Shown here: positions 9,096-20,294 of the stretch, piece by piece
Layout of the letters: each line of letters starts with the position of its first letter
Numbering within the stretch: the first letter of the stretch is position 1
Assembly: GCA_027922465.2 (NCBI GenBank)
Contig: BQMF02000028.1
Span: 1,178,001 to 1,242,000, forward strand
Source: Turritopsis dohrnii
Taxonomy: Eukaryota; Cnidaria; Hydrozoa; Anthoathecata; Oceaniidae
Direction: 5' to 3'
Length of the DNA: 64,000 bases
Made by a program: the position numbers and the translations under genes
Notes under the pieces: generated by a model
What the model saw: only the letters and a program-made list of their open reading frames with translations
What the model was told of the DNA's origin: nothing
Databases searched by the model: none

Positions 9096-9632
9096 CTACC
9101 AGAGAAAAAAAACCCTATATTCAGGATATAATAGCTGGAGATTCGTAATCAAAGGACCATAGATACTTTCTTTTTCAGTAATTTTGCTCGAAGCATTTAC
9201 GTCAGCAGGACAACTGATTTCGACGATGCTGCATTTTTTCTCATTTATGTCCCAGATGATAATATCAGGCTTATTATGCGGTACTTTTCGTGATGTTTTA
9301 ACTGAGACGTTCCACCAATATTCAAAATTACTTTCTGTTATTATTTGCGTATCACTGTAGGATCGAGGAAGCTTCTGCGGGTTTGGCGAATTATTCTTCC
9401 TAATTGCAGTGAATAAAGTTCTACCAACTACATCATGTCTCTCCGGTAAATAATACCTGGCAGCCTTTTTTTCACATCCAGAAATGACGTGGGTTATATT
9501 TTCAATGGGGAGGTTACGCAATCTACACATTCTCTCGTTGTTTCGTAATAAACCTCGCCTAAACTGAAGATCCTTCGTGTAAATTTCCCCTTGAAGAATT
9601 GCATTTGCATAGCTTTCGAAGTGTGACGTCAT
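9096..9632 (-). CDS. R4-like LINE C-terminal zinc knuckle and restriction-like endonuclease
   Basis: The 178-residue frame reads SHFESYANAILQGEIYTKDL, a Cys/His cluster (MCRLRNLPIENITHVISGC), YYLPERHDVVGRTLF and then KPDIIIWDINEKKCSIVEIS. The PD...(D/E)xK-like pattern after a Cys/His motif is the hallmark of LINEs with a restriction-like endonuclease (R2/R4/NeSL group). The C-terminal end present in the 36-kb relative (a region after the YPHYKF-type motif) is replaced here by the minisatellite junction. Upstream the protein continues through 9633-9920 with stops. This is the 3' part of the element whose RT lies at 11.4-13.5 kb. Confidence 0.75.
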   Translation of the reverse strand: MTSHFESYANAILQGEIYTKDLQFRRGLLRNNERMCRLRNLPIENITHVISGCEKKAARYYLPERHDVVGRTLFTAIRKNNSPNPQKLPRSYSDTQIITESNFEYWWNVSVKTSRKVPHNKPDIIIWDINEKKCSIVEISCPADVNASSKITEKESIYGPLITNLQLLYPEYRVFFLW

Positions 9633-9920
9633 GTATTTGTCTACAGCCCATGAATTACTCAGTTAATGGTCAATCTTGTCATCGTTCTGTATCTTGTTCA
9701 CTACGTAACCATGCATCGATTTTTCATGGTATTTTTTTGTACAATCTTCAATGTAGAAGTTCTTGTACTCTTGTAAGGTGTTTTATTTCGATCTGCTTCG
9801 AGGTTTTCCAGATTTATGTTAGCTTTTTGTGCTAGCTCGTTTCCAACTCAGATGATATTGTCTTTCTCGTGTCGGATTACAGCTTCTAAATAAGGATTGT
9901 TCTTATTGTTTGTGAGCAAA

Positions 9921-10971
9921 TCTATATATTAATAGTCGATTCTCTGTTTGTCTGTAAGTCACGCAAAATGGTAGATTGAGTTGTGAGCGAAATTATTTCT
10001 TTTTTTGTGTGCGACGTGAGTTCAAAGCAAATACACTGCAAACCCAATCGAACGTGACTTTTTTTTGGCTGATGAACTAATAGGAATAACATTTTGTTTT
10101 TATTATTATTGTGTTAGTTTTATAGTTGACTTGGCTTTGAAAACAATTCATCAAATAAATACAAAGAAACTAACTGATTAAACATTTTGAACAAAAAGCA
10201 CCCATGGCAGAACGTGGCAGCATGTTCAGTTCGCCAGTATATCCTAACGTATCCTTGACTGACTGTTTGAGACGGGTGAACTTTTTTTCGAGCAATCAAA
10301 ATGTTTAAAAACTGATTGTTAAAATAAGAATATCATGAATTAAAATATTGTTTTGCTTTTGTTTTAATAATTTATTTTCTTTTTATAAAGCGCTTCTCAT
10401 CGAACGTTTTTTTTATTCTCTTTATTCATTTAGCACGTGCCTTTTTTCTCTCCTCCCGTGTGAACTTTTTAAGAAGAGAAACCATTTCCCCCTGTTTGAT
10501 AGCACCCATGTTAGAGCGCATAACTTTTTTAAAACAAAAGCTAATAAAAAGTTTTTTTCTCTCTACGTTTTGAGTGTATTGTTGTGCTGATCAACAATTG
10601 TTTTAAAAAATAAATAACACATCATGAAATTTGGATTTTTTTGGAACCATTGTTAAATCTGATATTTGATATTTGATTTCGAATGTGCCTCTAGGGATAA
10701 CTGACGTTATTGAGGGTCCGCGATATAGGCGATGGGGTGACGAAAAATTTGGGTCTAATTTTTTTGGAGGGGTCTGTGACGTCATGAAAATCTTTGAAGA
10801 ATGATATCTCTGTAACGGTTGATCGTAGCGGAATGATCCCATACATTTTTGATTAGTTTTTCGAGCTCTACAACATGGTAACACTTTCGGTTGCCAATTC
10901 CTTAATTTTATTTTTCGTGAAGTCAACGCATGCTGAATATGGGCGGCGAGCGACGCCGCCTTGGCGGCTAG
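9921..10971 (+). mobile_element. Non-autonomous Helitron 1
   Basis: The element starts TCTATATATTAATAG and ends with a GC-rich hairpin (GGCGGCG, loop AGCGA, CGCCGCC; about 10942-10960) followed about 10 bases later by CTAG (10968-10971). It sits between A and T. TC start, 3' hairpin, CTRR end and AT target are the Helitron signature. No Rep/helicase ORF is present. It interrupts the R4-like LINE. The same family occurs at 10972, 20562 and 31684. Confidence 0.9.
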
Positions 10972-11370
10972 TATATATATTAATAGCCGATTCTCTGTTT
11001 GTCTGTTACGCAAAATGGTAGATGAAGTTGTGAGCGAAATTATTTCTTTTTGTGTGCAACGTCAGTGCAAAACAAATTGCAGCCCCAATCGAACGTGACT
11101 TTTTTTGACTTGTGAACCAATAGGAATAATGTTTTTTTCATTAAAATTATTATTAATTTTATATTCCAAGAACTACTGTTGACTTGGCTTTGAAAACAGT
11201 ACATCAACTAGATACAAAGAAACCTACTGATTAAACATTCTGGACAACAAACAGTGTTGGCATTAGCGTGTTCGGTTTGCCAGTGTTGTATCTTAACGCT
11301 TGGCTGATTGCCTGAGATCGGTGAACCTTTTTTTCGAGCAATCAAAATGTTTAAAATATCGATATGTATC
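10972..11370 (+). mobile_element. Helitron 2, 5' fragment joined head-to-tail to Helitron 1
   Basis: Directly after the CTAG of Helitron 1 the sequence restarts with TATATATATTAATAGCCGAT, the 5' end of the same family with one change. It follows the family to about 11370 and then passes into LINE sequence, so the 3' half with the hairpin is missing. Tandem Helitron arrangements are known and fit rolling-circle replication. Confidence 0.8.
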
Positions 11371-11399
11371 TCCGTGTTTTAAAGGTTTGATTGTATAAC

Positions 11400-13475
11400 T
11401 CCATTAATTAACAAAGGTTCATTACTTTCTTTCAACTTTCCTCTTTCAATAAGTTCATATGCACATTTGGATTCACCAAAAGTCATTCCAATATCAGCTG
11501 AAAATTGTGTTATCAGGTCGAGAAGTACCTTTAACCTGTTGATGGTGGAAGTATATAATTTCAGATCATCTACGAAGAATAAATGTGAAATTTTCAGCTT
11601 TCCTTTTTGTGGTTGTTCCTATTGAGTAGCCTTGGCATTTCTGAAGCAAATGCGACAACGGATTCACCGACAATATGAACAGGATCACCGATAAACTGTC
11701 ACCTTGAAAAATACCTGTAAGGAAGTTTATCTCATCAGTTTCAATTGTAATAGATTCTGTATTAATTCGTAGTCGGGTTTTCCATTGTGGTATCAAAAGT
11801 TTAATACCCTGAACGATTAGAGGTGGTAATTTTGCTAGTTCCAAAGATTTTATGAGCCAGCTATGTGCGACTGAATCAAAAACTTTTTGGTAGTCAAGCC
11901 ATATGGTACAGAGATTGTGCTGGTTGGTTATAACTTCTTCCTGAACCATTTTGTTAATAAGCAGATGTTCAGTACACCCCCATTCCTTTTGTTTCCCAGC
12001 TGCTTGGTCCTTGGTTATGATGTTGTTACTTTCACAATGATCTTGAATAAACGTGTTGATACAGCTGGGGAACAATTTATACATCAGGTTGAGACAAGCG
12101 ATTGGACGGTAGTTTTTAACTATATTTGTTTCACTGTTTTTAGGTAGCAACTTTGTACTTGCCTAGCACAGCCATGCTGGAAGGGTAACACTGGACTGTA
12201 ATGTAGTAATCAAATCAGGACCAGGTGCCCTGTTGTTTTGCATTTTCGAAATGAGTTTGTCAACGAGATCGTCACTGATAAAATAATCTTTTGCTATTAC
12301 GTTTTTACAATAGTCTCTTTCTAAAGGTTTCAGTCACTCAGCATCAACATTATACTGTTTTCGTTCGCACCAGATGTTTTTCCTAAAAGTTTCAACATCT
12401 TCTTTCTGTGGTGCCTCTATAAATGTAATAGCGTTTCCTTCAAACTTTCGATAAACGTTCTTCGGACTGGTGAAAAACTTACGATTTATGTGTTTTCTCT
12501 CATTTAGTCGTTTCTGGTATTTCAATTTTTCAGATGTGGCTTTGAGATCTTGTTGGTGCATTTTCTTATTAAATATGGGGGTTTTCATTTTAACATTGCA
12601 TTATAATACATTGTAATAATTATAATTGTAATAATTACATTGTAATATTTGCGTCGAAGACTATTCAGTATGCGGCGTTGCTTGTCAGTAAAATTTTCGG
12701 TTTGTTTGCATTTTATAATAACATCGATATGTGCAATTTTCCGGTGAAGGCTGTCTATTTTACTCTCAAGATTATGGATCCACTTCGGCAGTTGTGGTTG
12801 CACACGAGATGGTTGAATTTTTCGTAATTCGTCAGTATACTCTAAAATAGTGACGGCACATGAGTATAGTGAAACATTTATGTCCCAATATCTTAGGTCT
12901 TTTGTTCTCTTTATCTCACTTAAATGTTTACTGGTGATGGGGTTAATAGCTAGTAGTTCCTGTTTCCATTGGAGTTTATTACGTGCTGTCGCAGATAATC
13001 TTTGTTCGACGTTGGTGACGTAGTTTTTGTCGTATGTTTGAATATACTTAACTCGCATACTGTTAATAAGTTCGGGATCGATCTGTTCTGTGTTTAAAAC
13101 GCGTTCGCTAGTGACAATATCGTCAGTATTCGGTTCTGGTATCTGCGGGGGAGAATCATCGTTGATAGGTACTGTTAACTCATTAGTGTTAATATTATCA
13201 GTTAATGTCTCTTCAATTGTATTCTCCGTCGAACGAAAGGAGAGGATCATTGGTAACGACTGTTAGACACAGATACTGATTTTTCTCGATGTTAACTGCT
13301 TGTTGTCTAAGTTGAACTTTAGTGAAATGACTGTGTTCCGGATGTAAATTATCCCAAGAGTTTTTCATGCGATCCATATAACGCGACGACGGGTCCGATC
13401 TTGATTCAATTCATAACTCCATTGGAAGTATTTGTTGTAATTTCTGTTTCGTCTAGTGCTCACAGACATCGGCAT
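11400..13475 (-). pseudogene. R4-like LINE: N-terminal region and reverse transcriptase
   Basis: Minus-strand pieces run in order: a start at 13475 (MPMSVSTRRNRNYN), 13250-12585 (SLYSCAVTILEYTDELRK, PKWIHNLESKIDSLHRKIAH), 12588-12334 (EKLKYQKRLNERKHINRKFF) and 12150-11566 with the RT (NYRPIACLNLMYKLF, TIWLDYQKVFDSVAHSWL, FLTGIFQGDSLSVILF). A further frame holds the catalytic box FFVDDLKLY near 11560. Four or more frameshifts break it. The same N-terminal and linker blocks occur in the 36-kb LINE. Downstream the element is cut by the Helitrons and resumes at 9920 with the endonuclease end; about 150 residues after the RT seem to be missing. Confidence 0.8.
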
Positions 13476-14559
13476 GGTGATTCTTCTTTGAGTCTTGCTG
13501 TGTAAAATGTAAAATTCTTTTATCAACAGTCACTTCCAAGCTCCAGATAACAATATGAAATTGCTTTGAATACATGCAGCTAATTCCACATAGGAATCAA
13601 TAACTTTATGTAAATACAACAAAGATATAATAAGGAGAAACGTTTCCTACAGTGATCACTGTTGGAGCGAGTTCCTTCCTCTATGACGGCTTCTTATTTA
13701 TTTGTTTGTTTGTTTGTTTGTAGATTCATAAATAAGGGGTTTGTTCCCGATACTGAAACTTAGGGAACATTAAAACTTTCATCTCACTTCTGACTGACAA
13801 GCCTAAAACCAATCAAAATGATATCATGACATTCCTTGGAGATAGTCCATCTATAGGATATTACAAATTCCCTAATATTTTACTAATAAACATCGTTTTT
13901 GGACCAAGGTATAGAGATTTCAATTTCGGAAACACTGCTATTCAAAATTTAAAGGATAGTTTGTAGTTGCTAGTCAGGATCTGCAATCGTATCCCAGTCA
14001 TTAGTTGTAGTGTGTTTAAGTTATTCGGATTCACCCATTTGGAAATGCCTTTCACGAGTTACATAATTGTCTTCCGATATAAGATGTTTCTGATTCTATC
14101 ATTTGATGTTCGATGTTTCGGATGTTTCTCTTTTCTTTTTTCTTTAATTGATATATTCCCTGCATCCATCAGAATGGTTCTTCTTACAGAGAAAGCGTAT
14201 AGGATAAGATATATATGAATGGTGTCATGTATAATGTGTATAAAGAACGTATAATAATATATACTACCGAAATACTTATACTAAGTTTCGATTAAATTAA
14301 GAAACAAGGCTAACAAGAGTTGATTGTGGTGTCACTTTATAAAGTTGGCTAATAAAGCTTATAACGTTAAATAAAACTATGGTTTTTCTATTGACATCTA
14401 TTTACATCTTTAGGTCTTTCTCTGTGTCTTTCAAGGCTTTGTGAATGTACTCTTAAGGTTTGGCATTAGTTGGAATTGGGGTATACCCTGCTTTATTGCA
14501 AGTACAGAAGTTACTGAACTGGTAGCCATTTACGTGAAGGAAGCAAGCTCTTTGTTACT
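13476..14559. other. Intergenic stretch, no gene recognised
   Basis: It holds a short (TTTG)n run near 13707-13725 and otherwise AT-rich sequence with unsupported ORFs. Confidence 0.5.
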
Positions 14560-14940
14560 TTGCTTAAGCTTGATAGAAAAGAACGAGCGAAACAGAGCAT
14601 ATGGGTAAAGTCATGGATCGAAAAAACAGGACAGACAGGAAAGTCTTACATCAGGATAAATCGGATGCACTGGCTATCATTAGAACGGTTATATCTTTGC
14701 TTAATAAAAAATGACACTGTTTTTAGGACAAATATCAGACCTTGTGAACAGTGTTTCTACAATGTATTACAAGAGGGGAAACTTTCTGTGTCAACTCAGA
14801 GTTAGTAAGCGATTAATAGCAAGAATAATGGAAATGGTTGCAAGGGCTATCGTTGAAGAAATGTAAAGCTGAAAACTCCATATTTCCATCGATAGAATTT
14901 CCCTAACTTTATTGGAGCTATCGACGGAAACCATATGGTG
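14560..14940 (+). pseudogene. Harbinger-like transposase N-terminal fragment
   Basis: The frames read KERAKQSIWVKSWIEK, then RMHWLSLERLYLCLIKNDT and, after a frameshift, NFIGAIDGNHMV near 14905-14937. The order tryptophan-rich WVxxW motif, DTxFR-type segment and GAIDGxH (first catalytic Asp) is that of the DDE_4/HARBI1-type transposases. The fragment ends abruptly at the LINE that starts at about 14941. A C-terminal fragment of a similar transposase lies at 24561-24845. Confidence 0.6.
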
Positions 14941-16474
14941 TTAGAGCAATCACTACGGTTCACATTTCGTCGTGATTGGTCAAAATTCAACCACGAACAA
15001 TTCAAAACCCAATTTGAACGTTTAAAATGGAATGAAATTTTAAAAATCGAGGAAGGTGATGTAAATTCTTCTTTCGATTCTTTTTTAGATCATACTACAT
15101 CTTTATTCAACGACCATGTTCCTTTGGTAAAAATCACTCGTCGTGAATCGAATCTTTTTAATAAACCTTGGATAACCAAAGGTCTTCTTGTATCGATGAA
15201 AGTTAGGGACAATCTTTTTTCGTGAATACCTTTCTGCTTCTTCTCCTGATATCAAATCTTTTCTATGTTCTAGGTATAAGTTTTATCGTAATCGCATTGT
15301 TTCTTTCCTTCGTTTCATTAAAAAACTTCACTATTCTCACTATTTTCTATCCAACTCTACTAATCTCCGGAAAATTTGGATAGGCGTTCGTGAAATAATC
15401 TCGTCTAAATCTATTAAGTCAGATTCTTCTATCTCTCTAATACTCAATAATTCGATTACTTCGGATCCTGCAAAGGTTTCTGAAGCTTTTAATGATTTCT
15501 TCTCCTCCATTGCTGACAAAATTCGCTCGAAAACTCCTTTCACCCGACACCATTTCTCCAATTGGCTCAAAAACCGAAACGCTAACTCTTTCTTTACTTT
15601 CCCTACTTCTCCACTTGAGGTTTCAGAAATTCTTCTTTCCCTGGACAAATACAAAGCTTCTGGTCCTCACAGTTTACCTCTTCCTGTCATTTCAGCAGTG
15701 AAAGACCATCTCTCTGTTATTCTTTCTGATATCATAAACCTTTCTTTTTCTACTGGGGTCTTTCCTACTAAGCTCAAGGAGGCTCTTGTTATTCCTGTCT
15801 ATAAAAACAAAGGCTCGCCATTAGAGGTTGGAAATTTTAGACCAATATCTCTTTTGTCTAATATCGATAAGATTTTTCAAAAACTAATGCATAAACGTCT
15901 TGTCAAATTTCTCGAGAACTTAAAAGTTATCTATCCTTCTCAGTTCGGTTTCCGCTCGAAACATTCGACTGTATCTGCCCTTTGTCATTGTGTGGAAAAA
16001 ATTTACAAGGCGGTCGATAGTGGTAAGTTCGGCTGTGCTGTTTTTATAGATCTCCAAAAAGTCTTTGATACCGTTGATCATGATATTTTGCTTTCTAAAC
16101 TTGATTTTTATGGTATTCGAGGAATTCCTCTTGATTGGTTTCGTTCTTTTCTTTCCAATCGCACACAATCTGTTTCAGTAGCCGGCTCTAAATCTAAACT
16201 CAGACGTATTCTTCACGGTGTTTCACAAGGATCTGTACTTGGACCTCTTCTTTTCCTCCTTTATGTTAATGACCTTGCATCTGCTCTTTCTTATTCCGAT
16301 GTTAATCTTTTCTCTGATGACACCATGTTATTTCAAAGTGACCATTCTTTGAAGTCAATGACCAAAAAAATCAACATTGATTTGAAATTACTCACAAACT
16401 GGCTGAATGCCAACAAGATTGCTTTAAACCGCAGCAAAACAGAACTTTTAATTTTCAAGTTTGACATTGTATAA
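14941..16474 (+). pseudogene. CR1/Jockey-like LINE, reverse transcriptase portion
   Basis: The first frame (to 15225) is an endonuclease-to-RT linker (FNHEQFKTQFERLKWNEIL). After a frameshift the second frame (15230-16474) carries REYLSASSPDIKSF, the RT with VIPVYKNKGSPLEVGNFRPI, the first Asp motif AVFIDLQKVFDTVDHD, GVSQGSVLGPLLFLLYVND and the catalytic box NLFSDDTMLF, in which the usual Ala of FADD is Ser. It ends in LTNWLNANKIALNRSKTELL and a premature TAA at 16472. Both ends of the element are missing. The LINE differs from the one at 17.5-24.5 kb. Confidence 0.85.
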
Positions 16475-17520
16475 ACTAAACACCATAAAAACAAGAAGAA
16501 TTGTGAGCATGATCATTTCGAAATGGAAGATCAGATTTGAAAACTCCTTGACGGATGGTCTTCACGGTTACGTTGTAATTGAGTTAAACTTTCTTTAGGA
16601 TAACTTTTTTTATTGATGCTAATATACCTTTCAAAAAGTGTAATAAAGGCTTAACAAGTAATATCAGAAAGTATTTGCTACAAACAAAAGAAATGTGTGA
16701 ACTGAAACCATGGATACGTATTTTATAACCAAAACAAGATTTGTTAAAGAAATTCTGTAAGAGCCAAAAGAAAAAAAACAAACTTTTTAAAAAAAAATCA
16801 AAGCAAAAAATCCATTAGAAATCTGCGTTTTAAACTTTGATTCAAAACAAAAAGTAGCCAATGTTTATAAAAAAACAACAAGAAAATGTAAAAAGCTTTT
16901 AATGATCATGATCACACACTAGTATGATTAGGTTTGGCAAGAGGAGGACAGTTAAAATAGAAAAACACGAAGAAAGACAATTTGTAATATAGCTTTCTTG
17001 CATACACAGAAATCCAATTAAAATCTTTGCCAAAAATTAGTGCGTTGAACAAAGTTTATTGAATGAAATATTTAGAGCTAAAACATATATATACAAAAAT
17101 AAAATGTATGGTTGGCAAAATTTCAGATTTTAAGCTGTGCTTCAAAATCCTTGTCGTTCACTTCACTAAAACAACACAAAAGTAACACGAAAAATGTCTA
17201 AGCAATGTTAGCATACGATCTTCCTAAATAACATAGTATAATACAAATAAATTGGAAAGAGATACGAAAAAACATTCTGTCTCTCCCACTTACAATACCA
17301 TGCTTTAAAACGGAAAAAAAAGCAAAGTCAGCTAATAATTGTATTCCACCGTGTAACGTCAACACGAAAGTTGGATGATGAAGATGATGATGATGATGAT
17401 GAACAAAATAGGAAACTGACATTCGCCTATCTCGTGAAACTACTATGCCTCCTCGCTCGCTTACGCTCGCCGCGGGGGCAAAAACGAAATCGCACGATCA
17501 AAGCGTACTTATTTTCAATC
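16475..17520. other. AT-rich stretch, no gene recognised
   Basis: No ORF here has recognisable features. A short (GAT)n run lies at 17376-17400 and a GC-rich patch at 17450-17478. It separates two different LINE copies. Confidence 0.5.
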
Positions 17521-17752
17521 CAAACTGAAAGAAAACGACTATAAATCAGATACACTTTGGAGAATAATCATGAAATATTTCCAGTAAAACTGTCTTCAAT
17601 TTCAACCTCAGGATCCTCCAAATAAGGAGATGAAACAGTCAATTGCAGAAGGATTCCGAAATTTCTATAAATCTGTTAGGGAATAGCGTTTCCTCTCTTC
17701 AATCTTATTTGGAGATACCAAACACCCTACAAATCTAATTTCAACCAATTTA

Positions 17753-19792
17753 CCCAGCCGGCACAAAACGTTTTTAAAACCTCTTTTTTTGGTGTCTTTA
17801 TGGTTTTGCAAAAAACTGCTTTATTAAGTGGTGTCAAAAACGCATTTAAAACTGATTTTTGAAGCCGTGTTTTTAAAAACGTCTTTAATCGGTTTTATTT
17901 TCGTATCGATAACACTGCAATGTCTTCAGGTTTTCTCTGGGAGTTATAAAGAGGTTTTTTATAGGTTTTCTTAAAGAGGTATTTTAAAGACCTCTTTAAC
18001 ACTAAAAGAAAACTGTTTGCTTTAAGGGGGTTGACAAAATTACTATGCGCGTTATAGTCAACACTATGATTAGCTTTGTTGTTAAAATATGTATTGGAAT
18101 ATCTATCTCATTGTTATTTCTATGTATAATTTTTAATTATGAATAAAAGATTTCATCAATATATTACATATTGTTTGTTTGTTTTTTTTGTTATCATTTT
18201 TTCATTTTCCCCCGTCCTATATTTTTGCGCGTGTTTTGTAGCAGAAAAGTTCAAAGAATTTTCATTCTGCTAGAGCGCAAGGTAGAGACGAAACGAACAA
18301 TAAAGTAAGTAGTTCTTATTATTCAAAAGCAATGGTGCAAAACAATAACAAAGAACGTTTTTATTGAATCGAATCATGATAATTCTACATCGAATCTTTA
18401 AGCTATTTCTCAAATGTTGAGCAGTTCACATATACAAGTTACAGAAGAGAGGATGTTTTTGTTTTGTTTTTAAAGATTTAAGTTTAGCAAATGTCGAGTA
18501 ACTGATGTTAACCTTAATGAATTCTTCTAAAATGTGGTCATAAGTTTTGAATCCCAGAATTTAATGTCGATAATACTGCTGGTTTTTAAAATCATAATAT
18601 ATATTCCAAAAGTAAGATGAAAACGACATTTTGTTTTTACAAATCCAAACTGATTTTGATTACTTTTCTTTACTTCTTATTTTTTTGTTTGGAATATTTC
18701 AAAGTGATCTACAATTTGACAAACGTATCTCCTACCAAGTAATAAGGGAAATAGTGTATTGCAAATTTGGTTTTTCTTTGTTTTAGGAGATGAGATCATG
18801 CAAAGACGTTATAGCTTCTTATCTGAAGAATGTGGAACGAAGAAAACCTCAAAGGAAAACATCAAAATTTACCTTGATTTGGAATTTATTGCAAGACAAA
18901 TGGATTTTAACATTACCAATAAAGGATCGTTGGGTACAAATCTTTCAAAAGTATCCTTGTTTTCAGCATGTAACAATCAGCTTTCAGTTTTTATTTTTGC
19001 ACTTTAAAAGTTGTATCTTTTTGCGGTGGATGAATTAAAAGAGGAGATTAATAACCTTGTCTATCAATTTTCACAAGTCTATTAAAAAATTGAAAACATT
19101 CTCTCCTGTTGATCCTAAATTCAAAGATGAATTCTGATATAATTTGTTGAATCTAACTTTTTTTTCTTAAACTAAGAAATGGAAAATTTCCAGTGTTCAT
19201 TTCCCGATCATAGCAATTAATTTAAAAGTCGCTTTTCTATAATTACCAAAAGTTAAAAGCTAAGCCTCTTATAAGAATGAGATATATATGATGTATATAT
19301 AAGATGTATATAAGATGTATGATATACGTTAATTTTATTTATTTATCTATTTATAATATTTATGGTTTGCTGATGAGATAATTGTATCCAATGTCGATAA
19401 GAATTAAAACTACCAACTGATACGATGTTTTCATTTCAAATCTTCAATAAATCGGAAACATTGTCGGATTCCTCATCGGGCATATTTGCCTACCGTATTG
19501 CAGAGGTTTTTGTTCAGAAGTATTTTGAAAGGAGTTTTAGAAAGAATGCAAAAAATACTGATTAAAGAGGTTTTTAAGATCTGAAAGAAAGACGTTTTTA
19601 AAACGTTTTCGAAAAGAAGTTTTTAAAACGTTTTCGAAAGAGGTTTTTAAGAGGAATTAGGAAGAGGTTTTAAAGAGGTTTCTCAAAAGAGGTTTCGAAA
19701 GCGGACATTTGAGACCTAAAAAAAACCTCTTAAAAACTGCTTCAAAAACCTATTAAAAACCACTTTAAAACCACTTTTTGCCGGCTGGGTAC
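17753..19792. mobile_element. TIR element with CCCAGCCGGC ends and TA target duplication
   Basis: The ends are inverted: left CCCAGCCGGCACAAAACG, right complement CCCAGCCGGCAAAAAGTGG, each followed by several copies of an AACGTTTTTAAAACC-type motif (17765-18000 and 19500-19780). TA flanks both sides, and its removal restores the LINE frame exactly. Inside, 18787-19100 holds weak coding traces (a basic segment KNVERRKPQRKTSK, then AVDELKEEINNLVYQF) without a recognised transposase. TA duplication fits a Tc1/mariner-type or another TA-using superfamily; I cannot assign it. Confidence 0.75.
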
Positions 19793-20131
19793 ATTTGGTG
19801 AGGTATCAAACACTGACGTTTTAAAGTATCTACGGAAATTCAAACGTAACTCTGCCACTAGACTGGACAACATACCAACTTGATTTTTAAAGGATGATGC
19901 CTTCGTCATCAGTAATCCACTTACCTACGTGATCAATCTTGAAAAGTGGGGAATTCCCAGAGGAATTGAAAGTAGCTCGTGTAACACCAATATACAAATC
20001 TGGCACGAAAAACTCATATGACAACTACCAGCCCATCAGTGTCTTACCAGCTCTTTCAAAGATCTATGAGAAATGTGTTCACCAACAATTAATGAGCCAC
20101 TTAGAAAGACATAAATTTCTTTCGCAATATT
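19793..20131 (+). pseudogene. LINE reverse transcriptase fragment between two insertions
   Basis: This is the middle block of the second LINE. It reads EVSNTDVLKYLRKFKRNSAT, an in-frame stop near 19890, FLKDDAFVISNPLTYVINL and, shifted, KVARVTPIYKSGTKNSYDNY followed by PISVLPALSKIYEKC. These are the fingers of a CR1/Jockey-like RT. The frame ends at HKFLSQY where Harbinger starts; past the Harbinger element FGYRQ follows, as expected for the next RT motif. Confidence 0.8.
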
Positions 20132-20294
20132 AGTGACCTTACGAACAAACGACAACGACGACGATGACGATCTCTGGAGTTGCGTTGTCGTCGTTCTTCT
20201 TCGTCGTCGTCAGCTTAAAGGTTACGAAAAACAACACAACCAAAATGGTAGCAATTATTCAAAACAATATTTTGCAGGTTATCTGTAAGTTAAA

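Larger units (their letters stand above)
8098..9867. repeat. 886-bp tandem duplication of LINE 3' part plus minisatellite
   Basis: Copy one is 8098-8983 and copy two 8984-9867. Both start ATCCTATGACATACAGAAG and end at GATGATATTG-TCTTTCT with a few substitutions and short indels. The duplicated unit consists of the last minisatellite units and the C-terminal part of the R4-like LINE. Copy one has an extra G near 8421 that shifts the endonuclease frame; copy two keeps it. Confidence 0.9.

Noticed and set aside
10348..11013. ORFs inside the Helitrons
   Set aside because: They are not shared between copies and lack Rep or helicase motifs.
17376..17400. Histidine-rich peptide from (GAT)n
   Set aside because: Simple-sequence translation without any supporting feature.
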